A DNA stretch of 64,000 bases from Siphonodentalium dalli (Eukaryota; Mollusca; Scaphopoda; Gadilida; Siphonodentaliidae), in contig CP136061.1 of NCBI GenBank assembly GCA_032622095.1, forward strand, positions 16,554,440 through 16,618,439, written 5' to 3'. Position numbers and translations under genes: made by a program. Positions 1 through 10,689 of this stretch are shown here, in pieces; positions within the stretch are counted from its first letter, which is position 1; each line of letters starts with the position of its first letter. A model generated the notes under the pieces. The model had not been told where the DNA came from. It ran no database searches and saw only the letters and a list, made by a program, of their open reading frames with translations.

Positions 1-206
1 TTAGTATGTGAATGTATCTTGCCCCGGATACGAATTTTATCGGGCGCCGAGCCCGTGCGGCGCCAGCTTCGCGCATGCGCAGACCAGATCTCGGAAACGG
101 GTAGAGCTATCGACTTGAAATTTGGTTTTTTAATAGCGCTGGGTAGAGCTATCGACTTGAAATTTGGTTTTGGAATAGCCCGGACAACGTCGGGCTCATC
201 GGCTAG
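1..206 (+). mobile_element. 3' end of a Helitron-like element
   Basis: The segment ends with the classic Helitron 3' signature. A short hairpin, AGCCCGGACAACGTCGGGCT at 177-196, is followed six bases later by CTAG (203-206) and then T. The 5' end lies before the window or is not recognisable. Upstream, a roughly 118-bp module with the CCCCGGATACGAATTTTATC motif is seen once plus a partial repeat. The same module is repeated three times at 50700-51060, where it also ends in an AGCCCGGACAGCG hairpin. No Rep/helicase coding is present, so this is a non-autonomous copy. The hairpin and CTAG are seen directly; the Helitron assignment rests on the known terminal rule of that superfamily. Confidence 0.6.
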
Positions 207-990
207 TCTATTATATATTTTGGAAGATCTGTGTGTTTGTGTGTGTGTTTGTGTGTGTGTAATCGATGAACACGAAAACGGCCCACCCGATTTCGATGAA
301 ACTTGGTATGTGGGGGTATTTTCGGCCGGGGGTGACATAGGCCTATTGATTTTCAGATCCGAGGTCAACTTTTCACGTGCCGAGGTCAAATCTGTTTTTA
401 CGCTGTGTTACGGGACTTTCATTTGAGTTCGGTGCTTACATATCGATTCGAAACAGCGCGAATAATAAAATGCCAGTCATAATAATGACACTGTGATAAT
501 CTTTCGTGTTTTCTCTTCCAACGATATATAATGCGTATGTATCCGTTTTAGTTATCTGCCTCAATTATCAAGAAGAAGTGGTACTATCTTCCATCAGGAT
601 AAAAACAATGCGTAACTTCTATGACGTCGTTGGAAGTCATAACGTTAGATCACGTTAACGCTTAACCGGCCGATGCATTTGACTGTTTCAGACGTCTTGG
701 CGATATCTCGGGCACCGATGGTAATTTATCTTTTATTGATAATTAATGAGCGTGTGTATATGAGGCGCGTTTATATACTTGAGTGGAAATCAAATCGGGT
801 TAAACTGGCTGATTTTTACGGACGAAATTTGATGCATAGGGTATCTTGGTATCCGCTGGGCCGATTTCCCGGTATCCGCTGGGCCGATTTCCACCATTTT
901 TGGGGTGTTGGTGTTTGACCACATCTGACCTTGACCTTCAAAATGGTCAATTCAAGGTCAAAGCCCGGACGAAGTCGGGTCACCTCCTAG
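207..990 (+). mobile_element. Non-autonomous Helitron-like element in head-to-tail contact with the previous one
   Basis: It begins with TCTATTATATATTTTGGAAG directly after the CTAG of the preceding element. It ends with the hairpin AGCCCGGACGAAGTCGGGT (962-980) and CTAG (987-990) followed by T. The interior carries GT-repeat microsatellite sequence (229-261) and no coding region; the small open frames here have no recognisable domain. Length is about 784 bp. Direct abutment of one 3' end and the next 5' end matches the tandem arrangement seen again at 48822-51205. Confidence 0.6.
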
Positions 991-1419
991 TATATATATA
1001 TATTTGGAGCCACATTAAGTTTGTAGTATAGTTGTTACTAATGGGTGGTGTGCCAAGAATGATTGCATATTTATGGGATAGAGATTTATATCATTATTTC
1101 CCCCCCCCCCCCAATTACAGATATCTCTAATAAATGTCTGCACATAACTACAATCCCAAAAATTGTTGTTGATATCTTCCTTTTCTCTTTTACGCCTCTC
1201 ACATTTATCATCTTGTCTTATATTATAAATGGGTAGTAAGTTATTAGTTGACAGTATTCTAGAATTTATTCGGAATTGTAATCATTGTAGCTTGGTGTCA
1301 GGCGTCGTGAGAAAGGGTAGTTTATTATATGTATTATATTACTGCATTTCCCATATCAGAAATTTGTGATTGCCATTTTGTGCGCGCTTTGGTAAAAATC
1401 TTGTCCTCCCCGCGATTTG
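991..1419. other. Non-coding stretch with poly-C tract
   Basis: A TA microsatellite (991-1003) and an uninterrupted poly-C run near 1100-1112 are the only notable structures. No gene is recognised. Confidence 0.5.
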
Positions 1420-1665
1420 TTAAGCTAAGTGCTGAACATTTTGTTGCAAGAACTTTACAAATGATAATAATACGTCATGCCAGAATGGATCAGTTAATTT
1501 TTTGCCCTTTTCACTAAATAGCCATGCCCATGTGTATGGAACATGGGGTCTTGTCCATTTGGCGCTCTTTGTTATGGGGCGTCTCACCCAAGTTATTTTC
1601 ATTGACAGCATAAACGTATTGGCATCAACCTTTTTCAAGCCATCGTTTTTGTAATCTTGGCATAC
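1420..1665 (-). pseudogene. LINE ORF2 C-terminal fragment
   Basis: The minus-strand reading contains a run resembling the region after the reverse transcriptase domain of L1/Tx1-type LINEs. DYKNDGLKKVDANTF is followed by LSMKITWVRR, then KWTRP, and then DPFWHDVLLSFVKF. In L1-like elements the usual pattern is a GGLk.vd...f..sLK.tW.kR block followed by a npFW.dvl.sw segment. The open part is about 80 residues and has no catalytic core, so it is a decayed fragment. The frame continues to 1794 upstream without further family similarity. Assignment is from motif memory, moderately sure. Confidence 0.45.
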
Positions 1666-2005
1666 AACTTTGCGTTCCACTCGATCGCGCGTTGCATGCA
1701 TAGAACATGCAAGCTGTGTCAAAACCGGTATAGCTGTATGTACATACATGTAATAAATATTCAACAATAAACGGACACTTTTCTTAATGTTCAAACTAGT
1801 CCATTCTTCACGTCAGCAGTCACCTACATCAGAGAAGAATTTCTTCTTCTTCAACAATAAAATATATATCTAGTGTTCAATTTTTTCATAAACATTTATT
1901 CGACCACAGCACGTATCTGGATGCTTTCATTATCCAACATCTGTTACGGATACCGCTGTGTATCCGTATTGTTTAAAATTGTTATTACTCATAATGGTGT
2001 CTTGT
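1666..2005. other. Non-coding stretch
   Basis: AT-rich sequence with no recognisable gene. It ends where the truncated palindrome-bearing MITE starts. Confidence 0.4.
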
Positions 2006-2220
2006 CGACCATAGGTCGCCTCGCATATATAAGAGAATGCATTGGCCTAAAAAAAATCTTTTTTTATCACTTTTTACCATTTTTTCTTACATTCTTTAAC
2101 AATTTTATAATTTTTAATGTGTTAAGCCAATGCATTCTCTTATATATGCGAGGCGACCTATGGTCGACTCACATATATAAGAGAATGCATTGGCACAGGG
2201 CCGTTCTGTTGGGTAAAGGG
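2006..2220. mobile_element. Palindrome-core MITE, left-truncated (piggyBac-like right end)
   Basis: The right part holds a perfect-length 69-bp palindrome (2126-2194, arms GCCAATGCATTCTCTTATAT...). It is followed by the outer right end GGGCCGTTCTGTTGGGTAAA and by GGG then TTAA (2221-2224). The left side has only the second half of the same palindrome (2006-2047) and no left terminus, so the copy is truncated. The spacer is T- and A-rich. It belongs to the same family as the copies at 4865-5255 and 22428-22876. Confidence 0.7.
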
Positions 2221-2224
2221 TTAA

Positions 2225-2625
2225 TACGTGTCTTAGTGGCGTTGCTAGTGTGTTATATGCACCGTTTCGTAACTAGGATACATGTGACTTTAAATTTTGT
2301 TTATAGTGCGATATCCTCCCCCTGAACGTCTGACGTGGATCAACTGATGTGGGCTGACCATAGCTAGTGACGAAACTATCATGTAACTGTGACAGTTTCG
2401 TAACTAGGTCAATGCGCACCACCATCCAACCCACCTCACCTTTATAAGGGGGGGATATGGTTGTGTTTTTTTAAACACTTGTGAAATTGCTTTAATGCAG
2501 AATATCAGCATAGTCTTCTTGGATAAGTTTGTCTCTGACTTCTATAATAGTTCTGAGCGAATTGTCACCTTTCCACAATATTGGATCCAGTATACTATCG
2601 ACATCCTCGAAATGGCAGCCGACAG
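2225..2625. other. Non-coding stretch with small inverted motif
   Basis: GACGAAACTATCATGTAACT and CAGTTTCGTAACTAGG around 2370-2410 are locally inverted similar motifs. No gene is recognised. Confidence 0.4.
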
Positions 2626-2881
2626 CTCACAGGAGCAATCATTTTTGGGTATGTGCTGATTAGAAAGTTTTTTTAATTTTTTATTCTGAGTGAATTTTGC
2701 TTTGATTCCTGTTTGCATGGCATCGTATGAATCCTCGCCCCACCGTTCATCAAAATGCCACAATGACATACCGTAAGAAGTAGAACAAACACTACAAACC
2801 ACAGTTAAAAGGGATAATAGATTGAATATTTTGGTCGAGTAATACAGTTCAAAGCCTCCTCACATAAATTGAAAAATTGAG

Positions 2882-2940
2882 GTGGGGGTCTCTCTCCAAC
2901 GGGATAAATTAATTTTGATCCCGTTGGCGATAGACCCCAC
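2882..2940. repeat. Hairpin-forming inverted repeat
   Basis: The arms GTGGGGGTCTC...CAACGGGAT (2882-2904) and ATCCCGTTGG...GACCCCAC (about 2917-2940) pair around a short AT-rich loop. It lies inside the 571-bp inverted-repeat element. Confidence 0.7.
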
Positions 2941-3090
2941 GTCAATGTTTCAATTTCTTTGCACATATTTTGCTCAGGTTGTGCAATGTTTCTTTATTCC
3001 TCACTACGAGTATGTTTGTGTATGGAGCATATTGAGTAGTTAATGGACTCAAGCATCCACTTTTGACGTTATTGACCCCATTAGCTGACC

Positions 3091-3166
3091 ACGACCACGT
3101 CTGGCACCACACAGGACGTCTGGCACCACACAGGACGTCTGGCACCACACAGGACGTCTGGCACCA
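3091..3166. repeat. 19-bp tandem repeat, four copies
   Basis: The unit ACGTCTGGCACCACACAGG is repeated four times with near identity, directly inside the right terminal inverted repeat of the flanking element. Confidence 0.9.
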
Positions 3167-3206
3167 CACATACCCGAAAATGACTGCTCCTGTGAGTTAA
3201 CCCTGT

Positions 3207-4864
3207 GATACAAATGAGTGTTCACATGAGTTACGTGGCGGCATTTAATCTTCTGGTGTTCATTCTGGGGAAAAGTATCATCTTTTTGTTTAAAAAAATG
3301 AGAGAATTCTGGAATCAGAACATATAATACATTTCTAGCTATAATTTGTTCAAGGTCACTGAGTTAAGCAAATATTAAGCAATGGACATTACGTGCCTCC
3401 TTAAATCTGACATATAATTTAAGATTTCAGCGTAATTAATCCACATTAGGTTTACTTTTTATATAGCCTCTTTGTGCTCAGAACAGTACCAAAATATATC
3501 ATTCGCCAGTCGTTACACTAATTCCAATTATCTTTTCTTTTTTCCAGTGTTGGCATATTTAGCTTGTGTGTGTTCGTGGGGGACTGTACCAAGGACGTTG
3601 TTCACATATGCCCATATTGCAATGCAGAGTTTGGCCGCTTCAATAGACTGTAAACCACAAAGGCCGGACTATAGACGTCAATCTTACTGTAGACAGTAAT
3701 TATGTTATGACAATTGGTCCGAACATTTTCAGATCTGGGACACAACAATAGTGAATGATTTATACTCAGCTGTTTCATACATTCTGATAAAGGCTCGGCT
3801 GAATCTGACTGTGAACGAAACATGAGTTTGTGTCGTGGTGATACACTGGCACTGATTCGCGGCCATGTTGGTTCCATCTAGCCCCGTTCGTTATTCGTTT
3901 TCAGAGCTAGTTCTGGGTTACCAATCCATATATGGAGCTTTTGAATATTCATGAATTCCATATATGGAATTCTACTCCATAACATTGACCTGGGCACTAA
4001 AACAAACGGAACGGGGCTGGATGAATGGACTCAGTGACAAATCATATTGAATTGCTGGAGATTCTCCATTTTCCTCACATGTGCATGGGTAGGAACGACG
4101 AATAACCACTACAATATTATCTGGTTCACATGTACGGAATATTGCATGACCATTATCCGTTTGGTTACTCCGACCAGTGATATGCTCGTTGTTATGCTTG
4201 TAATACAGATATTATATATATAATAGAATGTACTGGCTTACAAGATCAAGGTAAATATTGTTAGGCCAATGCATTGTGGGTTGTGGCAAATTATTAGGAA
4301 GTTCAAGGGTTAGGTCATTTAAGATTTTCAGATTATATGGCCAAAACTTATTGATTTATATGGAATATAATTGACGCCACAAGGACTCACCCGTGTGGCA
4401 GTTTAAGGACCTCGTCTTCGCGCAATTCGCAACGAATCTTGCAAATGTCAGCAACGTGGATTGTGACATCTCAGCTCAGCGACATCACATCAAAGCAACG
4501 TATTCAATACTCTAAATGATAAATTGTTTAGCAGCACGCAGGTAGATCTCATTGACGTAACACTTTCAAAATCCCAATAAGCCTATATCTTCGCCTATGT
4601 ATTCGCCCATATCGTTATCAAAAGTCTCGGCTCATCTCGCCATAGGACCTACATCCCCTCCGTGATATATGTCCACTCACAACTCCAGACCCCACCCTGG
4701 ATCTCGATCCCCTTTTTAGGTACTACATTCCAACTAAGCAAACTTTGAGACCAAACATAATACAATATATAAATATTATTATGCGTATTCAATATTGTCA
4801 GCAACGTGGATTGTGACAGCTCAGCGACATCACATTGGCAAATAAACCAGGTCATTCCGTTTAA
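3207..4864. other. Intergenic or intronic sequence without recognised gene
   Basis: No recognised protein domain. Local features are a short palindromic CCATATATGG/GAATTC cluster at 3930-3975, a lone fragment of the MITE core (GTTAGGCCAATGCATT at 4260), and a ~40-bp duplicated sequence, GTCAGCAACGTGGATTGTGA, at 4447 and 4796. Confidence 0.4.
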
Positions 4865-5255
4865 CCCTTTACCCAACAAACCGGCCAAAACCGGCCAAGT
4901 AAAGCTTCAACAGCCTAAAATATCTTCGGTCTGTCTCAATAGAACCATACAAATATGGATATCATTGGAACCGGCTCCTTGACCACATTGTGATAGTTAC
5001 AGTTATGCCCTGTGCCAATGCATTCTCTTATATATGCGAGTCGACCATAGGTCGCCTCGCATATATAAGAGAATGCATTGGCCTAAAAAAATCTTTTTTT
5101 AACACTTTTTACCATTTTTTCTTACATTCTTTAACAATTTTATATTTTTTAATGTGTTAAGCCAATGCATTCTCTTATATATGCGAGGCGACCTATGGTC
5201 GACTCGCATATATAAGAGAATGCATTGGCACAGGGCCCTTCTGTTGGGTAAATGG
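4865..5255. mobile_element. piggyBac-type MITE with palindromic core, TTAA target duplication
   Basis: The element is flanked by TTAA on both sides (4861-4864 and 5256-5259). It starts CCCTTTACCCAACAAACCGG and ends with the inverse, CTGTTGGGTAAATGG. A TTAA target plus a CCCTTT-type terminus is the piggyBac superfamily signature. Inside are two 69-bp palindromes (5014-5082 and 5161-5229), each capable of forming a cruciform, separated by an AT-rich spacer. There is no transposase, so it is non-autonomous. Confidence 0.75.
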
Positions 5256-5259
5256 TTAA

Positions 5260-5562
5260 CGTTATCCAACAATCCAAACAAACAAAACAAACGAGCATGC
5301 GCTAAGAACTCCCCATTCTCGGCCATTCCAGCTCCAACTTGCACAGAGATCATGTAGAGTTTTGCTCGCAATCCGCTCCAGTCCCATCGAGACTCTAGTG
5401 TTCTTCCAGTCAACTCATAGTCCGGTGCATTTATGAGAAAAAAATCCAGACCAGAACTAACTGCAGCATAATTTTTTTTGCTGCTGGAATAAGTACATAA
5501 ACCCTCCATAAACAACATGCATGTACTACAAATCAGCAAAAATCGGAAAAAAAGGGAAATTA
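5260..5562. other. Non-coding stretch upstream of Penelope-like fragment
   Basis: No domain is recognised. The open frame on the minus strand across this stretch is largely reverse-complement MITE sequence. Confidence 0.4.
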
Positions 5563-6325
5563 GTGAATTTCGTTAAAACATTATGGAAACTAAATGTTTT
5601 TCTTAAAAAACAAAACTATCCGCAGAAACTAATACAGGATGGCATAAAACGCGCTAGAGCCATTCCAATCGCGGAGCTACGCGCAGAGAGTTGACCAGAA
5701 CCAAAGCCAGACCCAATTCCGATGATTTCCACACATAACCCTCACCATCCTAATATGGCTACAGTTGCAAAACAGCTCTTCCCCATCATACAGAAAAGTG
5801 AAAAAATGAGTTCTATAATAAAATCAAATGACATTCTACCTAGCAAACGCCAACCGAAAAATCTGAAAAAAATATTGACGAAAGCAAAGTTCACAACTGA
5901 TGGGATTCCAAATCACATAGTCAGTAAATGTGGTGACAAACGGTGTGGCACATGCAATTTCCTTCAAATTGGAGGGTCACGGACATTAAAAATGGAATGA
6001 CAATCTATCCGAATATATCTATGGACTGTAACTCGGAAGATATTATATATTGTATTGTCTGTCATGGATGTTCGGAAAGTTATATCGGATAAACAGGCAA
6101 TAAATTACGAGAAAGAACGCGGATCCATATGATGTGGGATTACCATATGCCCGCCACTTCAACTTACCTGACCATTCAGTTAAAGACATTCGTCTACATG
6201 TATTGTGTGGTGGTCTGCCCGTGCGTGAAGACCGCAGAATCAAAGAGCAACAAATGATAGACGCATTCGGGAGCCTGCATCTGGGCATCAATAAAGATGC
6301 TGACTTTATGGTCAAATGGTTATAA
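5563..6325 (+). pseudogene. Penelope-like element 3' part: linker and GIY-YIG endonuclease
   Basis: The reading matches the C-terminal half of endonuclease-bearing Penelope-like elements. It has a helix-rich linker (5563-5690), then KNLKKILTKAKF, then the Cys cluster KCGDKRCGTC, and then a segment reading DIIYCIVCHGCSESYIG (the GIY-YIG core, here IIY/YIG). LRERTRIH follows, and the tail ends with IKEQQMIDAFGSLHLG. The frame is broken in several places: a stop after the linker near 5692, a stop where YIG should read into the conserved Q/E-T, and frame changes near 5994 and 6120-6134. No reverse transcriptase is attached on this strand. It lies head-on to the minus-strand copy at 6742-9121, a partial inverted arrangement typical of these elements. 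Confidence 0.7.
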
Positions 6326-6454
6326 CTTACTAGATATTATATTGCGCGTCATTTTTATATCAGCAGTGATTACGTCACATAACGCGCCATTGCTATTGCG
6401 TTGCATCTTGTATTTGTAACTGTGTAACGTTGTATTATATTCATTGTGAGTGAA

Positions 6455-6479
6455 CTTGAGAAAGGCGAAAGCCGAAAGC
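6455..6479 (+). ncRNA. Possible hammerhead-ribozyme-like core of a Penelope pLTR
   Basis: CTTGAGAAAGGCGAAAGCCG followed by AAAGC contains a GGC-GAAA-GCC mini-hairpin directly followed by GAAA. A CUGA-like segment lies before it. This resembles the CUGANGA / stem II / GAAA core of small hammerheads described in Penelope-like elements. The first core segment deviates from consensus, and no outer helix was demonstrated. It sits 130 bp after the end of the GIY-YIG reading, where such motifs are expected. Confidence 0.35.
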
Positions 6480-6741
6480 TTGTTCGTATATAAATTTCAA
6501 AGGTCTTAAAGGTGTTATTTCACAATCCATCATCATACAGCTAGGATACAGACCTTTATCGGCTACAGAAGTATTATATATATATATACTGTCCAAGAAT
6601 AACATAAAACATGTCTATAGAAAATTAATTAATTTAAATAAAATGTCCATAGGCCTTTCGTGGCATTGCCACTTTTCAATAGACGATAAATTGAATTATG
6701 ACGTCATAGTGTCAAGAGTGATAACTCAGCTTCACACAACG

Positions 6742-9121
6742 TCATTTCCTGGACGCATTTAGCTTTCTTCGGAAGTGATCAATGTAGAAATCTTCATTCC
6801 GGGTTCGGCGTATTCTGTTTGCTGAGAATAGTTTTTGGAATGGGAAGATCGAATATTCATTCTTTTCACATTCATCCAAATGTTCACTCAGTGCAATTTT
6901 GCGATATTCTGGTTACTTTATCTGTTCGGTCTGTAGGTTTTCTGTAAACAGTCGTAGATAGAGTGTCTCCACATCTCTTGACGGTGACATCAAGAAATTT
7001 TACAGATGAATCAGAGTACTCCATTTTAAGTTGAATTGAAGGCACACACTTGTTGAAATCACGCAGAAACTCCCCCAGCTCTTGAACTCCATGGTCCCAT
7101 ACCATAAATACGTCGTCTATGAATCGGTAGTATGCTTTGGGTTTATTACGACGTGAATCTAGAAATCTCTTCTCCATGTCGGACATAAATATGTTGCTAT
7201 ACTGAGGTCATATGGGCGATCCCATGCTGGTTCCCATTTTCTGGAGCCACATTTCGTTGTTAAACGTAAAATAATTATGTTTTAGTATGAAGGAACAGAG
7301 ATCAACATTAGCTCTGTTAGAAACTAGATTATCACCCGAATCTATCAAGCTCCGTTCCTCTGCTTTCAATCCGCTATCGTGTGGGATTTTCGTATATAAG
7401 GATACAACGTCCAATGTAACCAGAAGAGTATCCTCGTTGAGTGGTCCAATATCGGAGATTTTCCTGAGGAAGTCTGTTGTATCCTTTACAAAACTAGGAG
7501 TGTTCTGAACGATGGGTTTTAATACATCGTCAACAAGTTTGGCCATGTTCTCGGATAGAATTCCTATTCCAGATACAATAGGTCGGCCAGGTACATTATG
7601 GTTGTGGATCTTCGGGAGGAGATACATAATTCCTGGTCGAGGATCACTGGGTATTAAAGGAGTGATCAGACTTCGATCAGCCTTGGACATCTCATCAAGA
7701 AGTTCTCCGAGCTCGGTCTGGAAGGCGGTTGTCGGGTCGGTTTGGAGGCGCTCGTAATACTCTGTGTCGGAAAGTTGACGTTGAGCTTCATTGACATAAT
7801 CAGTTTTGTTTAGCACTACTGTCGCTCCGCCTTTATCCGCAGGTTTTATCACAATGTTTGAATTACCGCGGAGGGTGGAAATAGCACGCCGCTCTGATGG
7901 TTTTAAATTGTACAGTAGTTTTTGTTCTTCGACAGAATGTCGCGTTTAACTCTGTTTCGGAACAGATCGATGTAAGTATCTAACTTAACATTACGTCCGG
8001 TGTGAGGTAATGAACACATAGATATATTAGGTACAAGTCTTTATTATGTCGTGAATAAGATAAGCAGTGTATACAAACATGATGATCAAGAGTCGCCGCG
8101 AAGTGAGGTCCCCGAATGGGTGATGCCTGGTGTGGGTGATGCCTGGAGAGAACCTCGAGATGAGATGAGTCTAGTGAAAGCATGAGGTGATGGGATGTGG
8201 TTGTTTCTTATATACTATTTGGGATGCATATTAGATGAGGCGTTTGGCAATACACATCGGGATTGGTTCCTCCGTTATGGTCATTTCCCTTGACCATATT
8301 TGGGAGCCATCTTCATTGTGTGTATGTCTTCGCTGGAAGTAAGACGTGTGAGGTTTCGTTAAGAACCGAACACGAATATCTGAGTTTGGGGTTTTATATA
8401 TTGGGACATTCGTATAGTTTGAATCAAGTTGTGAGATTATAATGGGTCGTTATCTCACACCAGTAGGGGGTGTCCACTTTGACCGTTTCTGTTGATTATA
8501 ATATCCGCAAACCTCAGGCTCATCGCGGCCATGGAAGTATTCTATCAAACGAAGTCTTCGGAAATATTCCTCCAAGTCCGCGCAAGTTTGGACCTTGTCC
8601 AATTTGACACTCGGGCAAAACGATAGTCCGCGTTCTAGTACAGATTCTTCAGAAGCATTAAGTTCATAGTCAGATAAATTAATTATGTTGGATTGACGAT
8701 GAGATGAATCACGTTTGTCCTCAGACGTAGAATGCATGTCGAGTAGATTGTTGAGTTTGTTCTTCTTTCGTGTCATATGAACGTTCAGGTTATCTCTGTA
8801 ACATTTTTCGTGACATTTTTTATCAACATTGACACTTTTGGAAAGGAAGTCCTTTATGTGATGTTCTATGTTGGACTTTTTTGCATATATCAGGTCGATA
8901 AGATGGTTTAGAATTCGAATGCTAGTACGGTTGCAGAGTACGTCTGAATACTCACTGCGATATGTGTTCTGCAAGGGATTCTTTATAACGAGTCCTTTCG
9001 GTAAGAGTTTATTCTTCTTGCACTCGGAGAGAAAGAACAGGTCGCTGTTGACTTGTGCATATTTCTTGTGTAACTTCAATATTATCCATTGTTCTTGGTT
9101 GTATGCGGTGTTGGTAGACAT
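6742..9121 (-). pseudogene. Penelope-like element: N-terminal region, reverse transcriptase, remnant C-terminal tail
   Basis: Translated on the minus strand. The N-terminal region (9121 to 8462) contains the family signature NLSDYELNASEESVLERGLS. The reverse transcriptase follows (7998 to 6884), with hallmarks IKPADKGGATVVL, YLLPKIHN, GRPIVSG, SLYTKIPH, MGTSMGSPI and the catalytic YRFIDDVFMVWD. The tail then reads ALSEHLDECEKNEYS and RRTRNEDFYIDHFRRKLN. Several breaks are visible. A 463-bp insertion (7999-8461) splits the gene. There is an in-frame TGA just after MGSPI at 7208-7210, a frame change at about 6900, and loss of most of the linker and GIY-YIG core. A 28-base inverted match (6547-6575 against 9123-9155) frames the element. 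Penelope reverse transcriptases are telomerase-related and act at chromosome ends or by endonuclease-primed insertion; this copy is dead. Confidence 0.85.
7999..8461. mobile_element. 463-bp insertion with GGTGTGAG terminal inverted repeats
   Basis: The insertion interrupts the Penelope-like reading between the P-T and G/R-N codons. The reading resumes on both sides. Its ends are inverted: GGTGTGAGGTAA on the left, and on the right the reverse complement GGTGTGAGATAAC. No open frame with a recognisable domain lies inside. A target duplication is not obvious. It is too irregular for an intron, because the acceptor side lacks AG in coding orientation. Most likely it is a small non-autonomous DNA transposon. 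Confidence 0.6.
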
Positions 9122-9155
9122 TGTAGTAATACTTCTGTAGCAGATAAAGGTCTTT

Positions 9156-9594
9156 ATTATATGCTTCCCTATTAAATAGTGGGAAATTGCCGTGGCGTAG
9201 AGCGTTATATCCATCGCCTGGACCGACTCGATGGATAACACTGACCAACTCGATGGATAACACAATAGTATTACTTATTCGTAGATTACTTCCGGTTTAT
9301 AGCGGCGAATCACATTAAGTTTCAAAGCGTATCAATAACAGCGGGACTATTTTTTTAATTATTGATTTTTACGGTAGCGAAAGAGTTTTTCCCCCTGGAT
9401 TGTTCTTCTGTGCTAATTAATACTATACGTAATAGTAAATTTAACTTGAAGATACTTTAGGTATCCATGCAAACAATCTCCGTCTGCTTCATAATAAATA
9501 GAAAATTTTCACAATTTACGAAGATATGGACTCTACACTTGATAATTTTGAGATGAGGACACTCTGATCGGATTGAGTACCTTTAACGTTTATT
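9156..9594. other. Non-coding stretch between Penelope-like copy and 49-bp array
   Basis: No gene is recognised. In gene orientation this is the continuation of lectin gene 1 past exon 2. I searched by eye for the second half of the C-type lectin domain here and did not find it. Confidence 0.4.
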
Positions 9595-10442
9595 TGCCTG
9601 TATTATAGGAATGTACCCACATCGTAGTGAGGGGAGAACTATATCGTGTATTATAGGAATGTACTCACACCGTAGTAAGGGGGAACTCTATCGTGTATTA
9701 TAGGAATGTACTCACATCGTAGTGAGGGGAGAACTCTATCGTGTATTATAGAAATGTACTCGCGCCGTAGCGAGGGGGAGAACTCTAGCGTATATTATAG
9801 GAATGTACTCGCGCCGTAGTGAGGGGGAGAACTCTATCTTGTATTATAGGAAATTACTCACATCGTAGCGAGGGGGTGAACTATATCGTGTGGTATAGGA
9901 ATGTACTCACACCATAGTGAGGGGTGAACTATATGGTGTAATATAGGAATGTACTCACATCGTAGTGAGGGGTGAACTCAATCGTGTATTATAGGAATGT
10001 ACACACATCGTAGTGAGGTGGAGAACTCTATAGTGTAATATAGGAATGTACTCACATCGTAGTGTGGGGTGAACTCTATCGTGTATAATAGGAATGTATG
10101 CAGACCGTAGTGAGGGGGTGAACTCTATCGTTTATTATAGGATTGTACTTACATCGTAGTGAGGGGGTGAACTATATCGTTTATTATAGGAATGTACTCA
10201 CACCGTAGTTAGGGGGACCTATCGTGTATTATAGAAATGTACTCACATCGTAGTGAGGGGGAGAACTCTATCGTGTATTATAGGAATGTACGCACATCGT
10301 AGTGAGGGGGAGAACTATATCGTCTATTATAAGAATCTACTCACACCGTAGCGAGGGGGAGAACTTTATCTTATATTATAGGAATGTACTCATATCGTAG
10401 TGAGGGGGAGAACTTTATCGTGTATTATAGGAATGTACTCAC
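9595..10442. repeat. 49-bp tandem array carrying repeated splice-donor motif
   Basis: About 17-18 units of TATTATAGGAATGTACTCAC plus 29 further bases abut exon 2 of lectin gene 1 without a gap. On the minus strand each unit reads GAT then GTGAGTACATTCCTATAATA, the same sequence as the real 5' splice site of that exon. The paralogous intron at 57480 starts GTGAGTAAATTCCTTTA, so the unit arose from the beginning of this intron. Individual units vary at a few positions. Confidence 0.9.
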
Positions 10443-10655
10443 ATCGCGAACTTCCGTCGTTATATTTGCTGTCTCCAGTCACCAGCGCGTACATATCGTT
10501 CAGCATCGACTCTGATTCGATGACGACGAGGTGGGCACCATCTCCGTTACATTTGACCACAGCATCCATTTGGGTGACTTTTGTCGAGTAGTATTTCAAA
10601 CAGTGGTTCTTCCCACCAAGATGGAATAGTGTGTAACCTCGATCAGTCGGGCAAT
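10443..10655 (-). CDS. Lectin gene 1, exon 2: first half of C-type lectin domain
   Basis: This 213-bp exon encodes the N-terminal half of a C-type lectin-like domain. It has CPTDRGYTLFHLGGKNHCL, then KYYSTKVTQMDAVVKC, then GAHLVVIESESMLNDM. These supply the first two Cys of the fold, the helix with the buried Cys, and the hLVvIeS strand. Splice sites are visible: TTTACAG before ATTGCC (acceptor) and CGAT/GTGAGT (donor), both phase 1. It fits the phase-1 donor of the PAN exon at 21379, making a secreted PAN-CTLD protein. The second half of the domain (Ca/sugar-binding loops) would be on a later exon that is not in the window. The same exon exists at 57493-57705. Ligand is unknown; such proteins usually act in extracellular recognition. 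Confidence 0.85.
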
Positions 10656-10689
10656 CTGTAAATTGAGTTATGATAAAATAATAGGTGAT

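Larger units (their letters stand above)
2626..3196. mobile_element. 571-bp inverted-repeat-bounded element (MITE-like)
   Basis: The ends form a 30-bp inverted repeat (2626-2655 and 3167-3196) starting CTCACAGGAGCA, with two mismatches. Inside lie a separate hairpin (2882-2940) and a 19-bp tandem repeat (3091-3166) next to the right end. No transposase is encoded. A target duplication could not be recognised, so the superfamily is unknown. Confidence 0.6.

Noticed and set aside
3472-3877. Two overlapping frames as candidate genes
   Set aside because: No recognisable domain, no splice signals, and composition like surrounding non-coding sequence.
7999-8461. Intron within the Penelope-like gene
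   Set aside because: The coding-strand left border is GT-like, but the right border lacks AG and the ends are inverted repeats, so an inserted element fits better.
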